5,627 bases of DNA from an uncultured bacterium (GTDB taxonomy: Bacteria; Patescibacteriota; Saccharimonadia; Saccharimonadales; Saccharimonadaceae): positions 1 through 5,627 of the forward strand of contig CAIOSL010000042.1 of the NCBI GenBank assembly GCA_903861015.1, read 5' to 3'. Positions within the stretch are counted from its first letter, which is position 1. Every line of letters begins with the position of its first letter. Both the position numbers and the translations under genes were made by a program. Below the pieces are notes generated by a model. The model did not search any database. It was not told where the DNA came from and saw only the letters and a program-made list of their open reading frames with translations. Below are positions 1 through 5,627 of this stretch, one piece after another.

Positions 1-272
1 ATCAGAATGTGGCGCTGGCATTGGCCTTTAAACAAGATCTGCCGGTGATTGGCATTCAAGCACAAGGTGTCGCCACAGAAGTCAAGCGGGCTACTACCGT
101 CGCCAAAGTAATGTTTTTATACATCAAAAAGTACGGTGCCGGTAAAGATTTTTACAAGAATTTCCGCCTTAAAACCAACAAACATTCGATGTATTGTTTT
201 GCGCCCAGCAAGATTGTCTTGTTTGACGAGGCTAACTTTGGCCACGACAATTCACAAGAGGTAAATATTTAG
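1..272 (+). CDS. Pyridoxamine 5'-phosphate oxidase-like split-barrel protein (C-terminal part, 5' end outside window)
   Basis: The reading frame is open from the window edge (first full codon at position 3) and ends at TAG 270-272, leaving about 89 residues. The start lies upstream; the GTG at 9 is only an internal Val codon. The visible part begins with an NVALAL segment followed by a strand ending in GIQAQGVATEV. This is the usual pattern of the PNPOx-like FMN-binding split barrel, where an 'xxNPNVAL' strand is followed by a 'hxGxAxxV' strand. A Lys-rich helical stretch follows, then a C-terminal strand SKIVLFDEANFG, comparable to the family's terminal 'W/F-x-P-x-x-I-x-x-x-D-x-x-x-G-F-G'. 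Members bind FMN or related cofactors in the cytosol. The substrate cannot be inferred and this need not be a vitamin B6 enzyme. The stop codon overlaps that of the convergent gene at 269-748. Family assignment is reasonable; function is unknown. Confidence 0.6.
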   Translation, partial: QNVALALAFKQDLPVIGIQAQGVATEVKRATTVAKVMFLYIKKYGAGKDFYKNFRLKTNKHSMYCFAPSKIVLFDEANFGHDNSQEVNI

Positions 273-748
273 TTTATTGGTATTGTTTGGAATTCGTATT
301 GCAATCTTCTGGTTTTGCGCATCTTTTGGCGTATTGCTCTGATCGATTTGATTGATACTTTGATATAAAATATGTCGTTGGATTTATATTCTTCTAAGCA
401 TATGTTCATCATTTCGTCAGTTATCTGTTGCAGTGCGTAGCCACCCCAAGATCTGAATTTTAGGTTTTCGCCTTGGTCTTTGGCGGACTCGATGCGCTCC
501 AGTGCCTGTCTGACGGTTGGCATCGCGGGAGGATCGTACGTTTGATGAATGTATGTATGCGTATCGATCGGTAACATTTCTTGGTTTGATTCTAGGTCTC
601 GAAAAGTCTGAAAAATCGCCGAACGACTAAAGTTGGCGGCAGTCCAGGCCAAATGGTGATTGTTATATTCTGATTCGCTAGACCGCGGTAGGTCAATTTC
701 GCAGGAAGGAATAGCTACCCCATTGTGCGTGGGATAGCGCCTCGTCAT
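269..748 (-). CDS. Uncharacterised 159-residue protein with NHH and DTHxxxH motifs
   Basis: I do not recognise a named family. The ATG at 748 is the first possible start, because an in-frame TAG lies two codons upstream (752-754). A GGAG at 761-764 is 12 nt away, a long spacing. The protein is soluble-looking, with no signal peptide or membrane segment. Residues 28-40 (YNNHHLAWTAANF) contain an Asn-His-His cluster, and residues 62-68 form DTHTYIH (Asp62, His64, His68). Together these could bind a metal ion. Basic and aromatic residues around 40-52 (SRSAIFQTFRDL) separate them. Residues 76-90 look helical, and the C-terminus (130-150) is strongly basic (IKSIRAIRQKMRKTRRLQ), which could contact nucleic acid. 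The arrangement loosely resembles small HNH-like or restriction-fold proteins, but no complete catalytic motif is visible. It has its own promoter (803-831), and its TAA interlocks with the stop of the convergent flavoprotein gene. That it is a real gene is likely; its function is open. Confidence 0.65.
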   Translation of the reverse strand: MTRRYPTHNGVAIPSCEIDLPRSSESEYNNHHLAWTAANFSRSAIFQTFRDLESNQEMLPIDTHTYIHQTYDPPAMPTVRQALERIESAKDQGENLKFRSWGGYALQQITDEMMNICLEEYKSNDIFYIKVSIKSIRAIRQKMRKTRRLQYEFQTIPIN

Positions 749-802
749 AGGCTAGATTGTCTCCATTATTTCGGCCAATGACGGGGTAATTTGCATATTT
801 TT

Positions 803-814
803 ATAATATATTAT
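803..814. repeat. Perfect 12-bp AT-only palindrome over the -10 box
   Basis: ATAATATATTAT is self-complementary over all 12 bases. It contains the minus-strand -10 box at 803-808. It may simply reflect an easily melted promoter region, or it could be a dimeric protein-binding site. It is too AT-rich, and lacks the GC stem, to be a convincing terminator for the UbiA-type gene. Confidence 0.5.
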
Positions 815-828
815 CGTTTGGCGTTTGG
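815..828. repeat. Tandem 7-bp direct repeat in the promoter spacer
   Basis: CGTTTGG occurs twice head-to-tail (815-821 and 822-828), followed by another C. The copies fill most of the spacer and enter the -35 box of the minus-strand promoter. A repeat placed here could be an operator half-site pair; it is short enough to be chance. Confidence 0.4.
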
Positions 829-836
829 CAATAATT

Positions 837-1835
837 CTAGGCAAGATTTTTGACAAAGATACTAATAACCAAGCCAAGTGAGAACAAGCCGCCGGTTACG
901 CGGTTGCAGCGAAAGGCTAGGGCGGCCAGGTAAGTTGGCCAGATTTCGGCCGGGAAGTCAGCTGGTTTTTGCTTGGGGCGAGGCTGCAAAAAGACTTTGG
1001 TTGTTTGGACGACGATCGGGATAGATAAAATTATGATCAGCATTGGGTAATCTAGGATATGAATTGTTACTAGTCCGACTATTAAAATCAGCTGCGCAAT
1101 TATTAGCCCGATTACGGCCAATCGGGCATTGGTTTCGCCCAAAATTACCGGCAAAGTGTGGATACCCTTAGCCTTGTCTTCGACCAGTTTGTCAGTATGT
1201 TTGCCAAACAAAACCGTGGTTGGTCCGATGGCGTAGATCGTTCCGATCAGAGCGGCGTTCCATGACCAATCGCCGGTAATAGCATAGTAGGTTCCGCCGA
1301 CCATTAGTGGCCCCCAAACTGCCAAAACGGCTGGTTCGCCCAAGCCAATCAGTTTAAGTGGCCAGGTGTAAAACAACACAAAAAAGCCGCCAATTAGCAT
1401 CAGCCACAAGACACCAATACCAGATAATGCGATTAGGGCTATGCCGCTGGCGACCGCGATCAGGCCGGTTATTGTGATGACATACAGCATTTGTTTGATC
1501 GACCACAACCCGCGCTCGAGCGGTTGCGGGCCATACATAGTCCGAAAATAATTATCTCGATCGACGCCGCGCCAAGTGTCGGTCAGATCATTGATTAAAT
1601 TATTAGTAGCGTGGGCAAAGACTAGGCCAACGACACACAGGCCAAACCGCAGCCAGTCGAAATGGTGGTCACCGAAAGCCAATAATCCACCAATAACAGC
1701 GGAAAAAACCGTCATGACAAAGACTGCTGATCGGGTCGCAATTAGCCATTTATAAACGAAATCAAGCTGTCGCCATTCGTCGTTTGTAACTCTAGGTATG
1801 ATTCGTAAAGCCTTGCCCCACATTGCAATATTCAT
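837..1835 (-). CDS. UbiA-superfamily membrane prenyltransferase, MenA-like
   Basis: This integral-membrane enzyme (332 residues; the family is usually about 290-310) would transfer a polyprenyl chain from its diphosphate to an acceptor, classically 1,4-dihydroxy-2-naphthoate in menaquinone synthesis. The first Asp-rich motif is at 79-92: Asn79, Asn82, Asp83, Asp86, Gly90, Asp92, in the form N-L-x-N-D-x-x-D-x-x-x-G-x-D typical of MenA. The second is at 215-229: Asp215, Asp220, then KGIHTLPVILG. Between them, YTWPLKLIGLGEPAVLAVWG (156-175) and GGTYYAITGDW (180-190) match the MenA 'Y-x-x-P-L-x-x-x-G-L-G-x...GP...G-T-Y-Y' region. About eight or nine hydrophobic segments are visible (near 35-54, 64-80, 117-138, 140-158, 166-183, 195-210, 238-260, 263-277 and 312-328). 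There is no CyoE-type signature. The start is ATG 1835, placed at the predicted transcription start, with Met5 as a weaker alternative. It is divergent from a polyprenyl diphosphate synthase, its logical substrate supplier. The fold is secure; the acceptor is inferred. Confidence 0.88.
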   Translation of the reverse strand: MNIAMWGKALRIIPRVTNDEWRQLDFVYKWLIATRSAVFVMTVFSAVIGGLLAFGDHHFDWLRFGLCVVGLVFAHATNNLINDLTDTWRGVDRDNYFRTMYGPQPLERGLWSIKQMLYVITITGLIAVASGIALIALSGIGVLWLMLIGGFFVLFYTWPLKLIGLGEPAVLAVWGPLMVGGTYYAITGDWSWNAALIGTIYAIGPTTVLFGKHTDKLVEDKAKGIHTLPVILGETNARLAVIGLIIAQLILIVGLVTIHILDYPMLIIILSIPIVVQTTKVFLQPRPKQKPADFPAEIWPTYLAALAFRCNRVTGGLFSLGLVISIFVKNLA

Positions 1836-1841
1836 ACCACC

Positions 1842-1870
1842 ATTGTAGTCGAGTACTGGCTACCTTACAA
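1842..1870 (-). promoter_or_regulatory. Leaderless promoter of the UbiA-type gene
   Basis: On the minus strand, TTGTAA (1870-1865) is followed by 17 nt and TACAAT (1847-1842). Six nucleotides then separate the -10 box from the ATG at 1835, so transcription is predicted to start on or beside the start codon. A GGTGGT directly abutting the ATG is too close to act as a ribosome-binding site. The boxes coincide with those of the opposite promoter. Confidence 0.5.
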
Positions 1871-1871
1871 T
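1843..1871 (+). promoter_or_regulatory. Leaderless promoter of the polyprenyl synthase gene
   Basis: TTGTAG (1843-1848), 17 nt, then TACAAT (1866-1871, 5/6 to the -10 consensus). Seven nucleotides separate the -10 from the ATG at 1879, so the mRNA should begin at about 1878-1879 with essentially no leader. The -35 matches consensus only in TTG. The element is nearly the mirror image of the minus-strand promoter. Confidence 0.5.
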
Positions 1872-1878
1872 TAAATCT

Positions 1879-2661
1879 ATGTTAGAGGAGATAAGAGATA
1901 GGCTGACCGGTCAGTTATCTGGCGACAGTCGCTTAATTGAGGCAGAGCGACATTTATTTAGTGGTAATGCCAAGTTGATGCGCCCAAAATTAGTGATGGC
2001 GTTCGCGGACCTTTTAAGGGTCGACAAAAACACTGTTGTCGATATGGCCTGTGCGGTCGAACTAATCCACACCGCCAGTTTGCTGCATGACGATATTATT
2101 GATCGGGCGACTACCAGGCGGTGGATGCCGAGTGTCAACGCCCAATTTGGTAATGGCTTGGCGGTTTTGGCTGGTGATCGGTTGTTGGCGCGAGCGTTAC
2201 TGTTGCTGAGTGCGACAAGGCGGGCGCCTGGAGCGGTTGAGGTGGCGGCACGGACGGTTTTAACGATGGCTGATATGGCCGCCAAAGAGGTGGAATTGCA
2301 CGGCAAATCCACTGCCGAGGTTGAATTATTAGTTGATATTATTGACGGCAAAACCGGGGTGTTGTTTGGGCTGTGTGGTCGCCTGGCGGGGTTATCGGCC
2401 GGCAGTGACGTGGTGGCAACCGAGATGGCGCACGCTGGCAAGCTTTTGGGGCGGGTTTTTCAGATAAAAGATGATCTGGATGATATTAAACAAGACCGCG
2501 CGCAAAAAATTCTAACTTTGCCGATTGTTATTGGTGAGAGTCAGGCCAAATTGATGGCTGATCAGTATTTTACAGAGGCAATTGAGGCGATGTCGAGTTA
2601 TAAAAATCACCCTAAATATGCCGATTTTGAAGCATTTGCCCGGATTCTGGCTCGGACCTGA
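1879..2661 (+). CDS. Short trans-polyprenyl diphosphate synthase (polyprenyl synthetase family)
   Basis: The enzyme would condense isopentenyl diphosphate onto an allylic diphosphate to give a linear trans-prenyl diphosphate. Both Asp-rich Mg-binding motifs are present: DDIID at 71-75, followed by Arg80-Arg81, and DDLDD at 198-202, preceded by the typical FQIK. Lys158-Thr159 (GKTG) matches the family's conserved KT. The usual GGKRxRP diphosphate-binding segment is degraded to NAKLMRP (30-36), keeping Lys, Arg and Pro. The residue five before the first motif is Ala66, not aromatic, which in this family tends to go with longer products (inference). At 260 residues it is about 60 shorter than usual: the GKxxGxD loop after the second motif is missing, as is a helical segment after TLPIVIGE (213-220). 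The start is ATG 1879, which fits a leaderless mRNA; the GAGGAG at 1885-1890 lies inside the gene and serves no nearby start. It is divergent from the UbiA-type gene. TGA 2659-2661 ends it; no terminator follows, so read-through into gpmI is possible. Confidence 0.88.
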   Translation: MLEEIRDRLTGQLSGDSRLIEAERHLFSGNAKLMRPKLVMAFADLLRVDKNTVVDMACAVELIHTASLLHDDIIDRATTRRWMPSVNAQFGNGLAVLAGDRLLARALLLLSATRRAPGAVEVAARTVLTMADMAAKEVELHGKSTAEVELLVDIIDGKTGVLFGLCGRLAGLSAGSDVVATEMAHAGKLLGRVFQIKDDLDDIKQDRAQKILTLPIVIGESQAKLMADQYFTEAIEAMSSYKNHPKYADFEAFARILART

Positions 2662-2672
2662 CATACTGGCCA

Positions 2673-2681
2673 TGATATAAT
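2673..2681 (+). promoter_or_regulatory. Extended -10 promoter for gpmI-eno
   Basis: TGATATAAT (2673-2681) is a perfect extended -10 (TGnTATAAT), lying just after the polyprenyl synthase stop. No good -35 is seen at the proper distance, which extended -10 promoters do not strictly require. The predicted start near 2688 gives a leader of about 37 nt. An AGGGG at 2716-2720 would be the ribosome-binding site, only 4 nt before the ATG. Confidence 0.6.
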
Positions 2682-2724
2682 TATCGTAAATTGTGCGTAA
2701 CTAACACTTAAAAATAGGGGTTAT

Positions 2725-4266
2725 ATGAAAAGCAGGCAGTATTTACTAATGATTTTGGACGGAGTTGGTATTAGCAGTGAAACAAATGGCAATGCCTATA
2801 AACTCGCCAGCAAACCCAACCTCGACCGTCTAATGGCGCAGTATCCTAACGATCGGCTGCAAACCAGTGGTTTGGCGGTTGGTTTGCCCGAGGGTCAGAT
2901 GGGCAATTCCGAAGTAGGGCACACCAGTATTGGTTCGGGCCGAATAGTTTACCAAGAGCTAACTCGTATTACTAAAATGATTGCTGACGGTGACTTTTTT
3001 GACAATCCAACGCTGCTGACGGCGATCGATAATGCCAAGGCTAATAATAAAGCCTTGCACTTGATGGGTCTGGTGTCTGATGGCGGCGTTCACAGTCACC
3101 AGGACCACCTGTACGCGCTGCTGGAACTGGCTAAAAGACATGGCCTAACCAAGGTGTATATTCATGCCTTTTTGGATGGCCGTGACACTTTGCCCGACAC
3201 GGCACTTGGCTTTATTAACAAGCTAGAATCCAAGATTAAACAGATCGGCGTTGGTCGCATTGCCTCGCTTGGCGGCCGATATTATGGCATGGATCGGGAC
3301 AATCGTTGGGACCGCGTGCAACTTGCCTACGACGCCATGACAATTGGGGACGGTCCAAAGTACCAATCGGCGGCCGAGGCGGTCAGCGACTCGTACGCAA
3401 AAGAAATATTTGATGAATTTGTCAAACCAGCGGTTGTCAGTGACGACTTGGTTAACCCGATCGCAACCATACAAGACGGTGATTCGGTCATATTCTTTAA
3501 CTTCCGTCCCGATCGGGCGCGCCAGATCACCCGGGCGTTGGTCGACCAAGATTTTGACGGCTTTGATCGGACTGTTAAACCGGCTGATTTGTGTTTTGTG
3601 ACGATGACCGAATACGATTCGACAATCCAGGGCGTCAAAGTTGCCTACCGGCCGCAAGTGGTCGGCAATACTTTTGGTGAATATATTTCGCGCCTGGGTT
3701 ACAAACAATTGCGTATCGCCGAGACCGAAAAATACGCCCATGTCACCTTCTTTTTTAACGGTGGCGAAGAAAAACAATACCAAGGCGAAGATCGCATTTT
3801 GGTACCATCGCCAAAAGTTGCGACGTATGATCTAAAGCCCGAAATGTCGGCTGTTGAAGTGACCGACAAGGTCGTTCAGACAATTCAGGCCCAGGATCAC
3901 GATGTGATTATTATGAATTTTGCTAACGGCGACATGGTTGGACACACTGGTCGAATGGACGTTACGATCAAAGCCGTCGAAACTCTGGATGCCAGTGTTG
4001 GCCGAATTATCAAGGCTCTGGAAGCAGTTGGTGGCGAGGCGATTGTTACGGCCGATCACGGCAACTGCGAATATATGATTGATCCGCAAACCGGTGCGGT
4101 TATTACGTCGCATTCGACCTTTGATGTGCCGGTAATTGTTGTCTCGGATCGAGTTTCTGGTATTACCAGCGGACGACTGTGCGATATTGCACCGACCTTG
4201 CTGACATTAATGGACGAATCCGTTCCGCCAGAAATGACCGGGCGCAGTATAATAGAATTAAAGTAA
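2725..4266 (+). CDS. gpmI: 2,3-bisphosphoglycerate-independent phosphoglycerate mutase
   Basis: This cytosolic glycolytic enzyme interconverts 3-phosphoglycerate and 2-phosphoglycerate through a phosphoserine intermediate, using two Mn ions. At 513 residues it has the normal length. It belongs to the alkaline phosphatase superfamily. The metal and catalytic residues are all visible in family order: Asp12 (LDGVG), nucleophile Ser62 in GNSEVGH, His123 in SDGGVHSH, Arg153-Asp154 in DGRDT, Arg185 and Arg191 in GGRYYGMDRD, Arg261 and Arg264 in FRPDRAR, Lys336 in ETEKYAH, Asp403 and His407 in NGDMVGH, Asp444-His445 in TADHGN, and His463 in TSHST. The numbering is nearly identical to that of the Bacillus enzyme. 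The phosphatase domain is therefore split around the central phosphotransferase domain (roughly 77-310), as expected. The start ATG 2725 follows AGGGG, and the protein begins directly with the first conserved strand. It is 15 bp upstream of eno, the next enzyme in the pathway, and is expected to be co-transcribed with it. Confidence 0.97.
   Translation: MKSRQYLLMILDGVGISSETNGNAYKLASKPNLDRLMAQYPNDRLQTSGLAVGLPEGQMGNSEVGHTSIGSGRIVYQELTRITKMIADGDFFDNPTLLTAIDNAKANNKALHLMGLVSDGGVHSHQDHLYALLELAKRHGLTKVYIHAFLDGRDTLPDTALGFINKLESKIKQIGVGRIASLGGRYYGMDRDNRWDRVQLAYDAMTIGDGPKYQSAAEAVSDSYAKEIFDEFVKPAVVSDDLVNPIATIQDGDSVIFFNFRPDRARQITRALVDQDFDGFDRTVKPADLCFVTMTEYDSTIQGVKVAYRPQVVGNTFGEYISRLGYKQLRIAETEKYAHVTFFFNGGEEKQYQGEDRILVPSPKVATYDLKPEMSAVEVTDKVVQTIQAQDHDVIIMNFANGDMVGHTGRMDVTIKAVETLDASVGRIIKALEAVGGEAIVTADHGNCEYMIDPQTGAVITSHSTFDVPVIVVSDRVSGITSGRLCDIAPTLLTLMDESVPPEMTGRSIIELK
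4248..4253 (+). promoter_or_regulatory. Possible internal promoter for eno inside the 3' end of gpmI
   Basis: A perfect TATAAT lies in the last codons of gpmI (Ser-Ile-Ile, using two ATA codons). A weak -35 candidate, CCGCCA at 4225-4230, is 17 nt upstream (3/6 match). Transcription would start near 4260, leaving the eno ribosome-binding site intact in a short leader of about 22 nt. It may be chance, as it is embedded in coding sequence. Confidence 0.35.
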
Positions 4267-5592
<1,326 letters not shown>

Positions 5593-5607
5593 AACCAGTC
5601 AAATACA

Positions 5608-5627
5608 GCCCCGATAGGTTTCGGGGC
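5608..5627 (+). terminator. Probable rho-independent terminator after eno
   Basis: A perfect 7-bp stem, GCCCCGA (5608-5614) with TCGGGGC (5621-5627), closes a 6-nt loop (TAGGTT), 15 nt after the eno stop codon. Five of the seven pairs are a G/C run at the base. The window stops at the last stem base, so the expected T-tract cannot be seen. Confidence 0.75.

Larger units (their letters stand above)
803..831 (-). promoter_or_regulatory. Sigma70-type promoter for the 159-residue gene
   Basis: Read on the minus strand, TTGCCA (831-826) is a 5/6 match to the -35 consensus. It is followed by exactly 17 nt and then TATTAT (808-803), a 5/6 match to the -10. The predicted start is near 796, giving a leader of about 48 nt before the ATG at 748. 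The promoter sits directly beyond the stop of the UbiA-type gene (837), so the downstream gene need not depend on read-through. No activity data; sequence match only. Confidence 0.55.
1842..1871. repeat. ATTGTA...TACAAT inverted repeat shared by two divergent promoters
   Basis: Six-base arms ATTGTA (1842-1847) and TACAAT (1866-1871) are exact reverse complements, separated by 18 bases that contain the palindrome AGTACT (1852-1857). Each arm is the -10 box of one promoter and overlaps the -35 box of the opposing one. The repeat could also be an operator for a dimeric regulator. Confidence 0.6.

Noticed and set aside
802..807. TATAAT on the plus strand
   Set aside because: It is a by-product of the AT palindrome. 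No plus-strand gene follows before 1879, and no -35 box was found.
749..836. Terminator or small RNA in the AT-rich gap after the UbiA-type gene
   Set aside because: There is no GC-rich stem followed by T residues. The only symmetric element is an all-AT palindrome, better explained as part of a promoter.
1885..1890. GAGGAG inside the polyprenyl synthase, as a Shine-Dalgarno for a later start
   Set aside because: No ATG, GTG or TTG lies in frame at a suitable distance; the first candidate is a CTG at 1903. The bases are simply two Glu codons.
1911..2441. A 176-codon open frame on the minus strand opposite the polyprenyl synthase
   Set aside because: It lies wholly within a gene with clear catalytic motifs, and its translation is Ser/Ala/Thr/Asn-rich with no recognisable domain. 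It is the shadow of a biased coding frame.
2659..2700. UGA read as an amino acid (recoded genetic code) extending the polyprenyl synthase by 13 residues
   Set aside because: No other gene in the window has an in-frame UGA, and all have full-length frames under the standard code. The extension would run through a strong gpmI promoter.
3223..3783. Open frames of 186 and 103 codons on the minus strand opposite gpmI
   Set aside because: GpmI is complete with every catalytic residue, and the antisense frames show no motif, promoter or ribosome-binding site.

Overview
The window is compact bacterial DNA of roughly 45-48% GC with short intergenic gaps. UGA is used as an ordinary stop, so I see no sign of the recoded UGA of Gracilibacteria/Absconditabacteria. 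The compact proteins, leaderless-looking starts and two unusual small proteins at the left edge suggest a candidate phyla radiation (Patescibacteria) genome, possibly Saccharibacteria. This placement is a guess from protein appearance, not from a marker gene.

Layout, left to right. (1) 1-272: the C-terminal part of a + strand split-barrel (pyridoxamine-phosphate-oxidase-like) flavoprotein. Its stop codon interlocks with the stop of the next, convergent gene. (2) 269-748 (-): an uncharacterised 159-residue protein rich in paired histidines, with a good sigma70-type promoter at 803-831. (3) 837-1835 (-): a UbiA-superfamily membrane prenyltransferase, most like MenA. (4) 1879-2661 (+): a short trans-polyprenyl diphosphate synthase, divergent from the UbiA gene. 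(5) 2725-4266 (+): gpmI, cofactor-independent phosphoglycerate mutase. (6) 4282-5592 (+): eno, enolase. A perfect 7-bp GC-rich hairpin closes the window and is the probable terminator.

The genes form two functional pairs. The polyprenyl synthase would make a prenyl diphosphate and the UbiA-type enzyme would transfer it to an aromatic or other acceptor, as in quinone tail attachment. GpmI and Eno catalyse consecutive steps of lower glycolysis (3-phosphoglycerate to 2-phosphoglycerate to phosphoenolpyruvate) and lie 15 bp apart as an apparent operon.

The most interesting non-coding signal is the 43-bp gap between the two prenyl genes. It contains an ATTGTA...TACAAT inverted repeat in which each arm serves as the -10 box of one gene and as the -35 box of the opposite gene, with 17-bp spacing both ways. 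The predicted transcription starts fall on or next to the two ATG codons. The pair therefore looks like a face-to-face, mutually exclusive, leaderless divergent promoter. I found no tRNA, rRNA, CRISPR array, insertion sequence or riboswitch, and no gene-free stretch over 300 bases.
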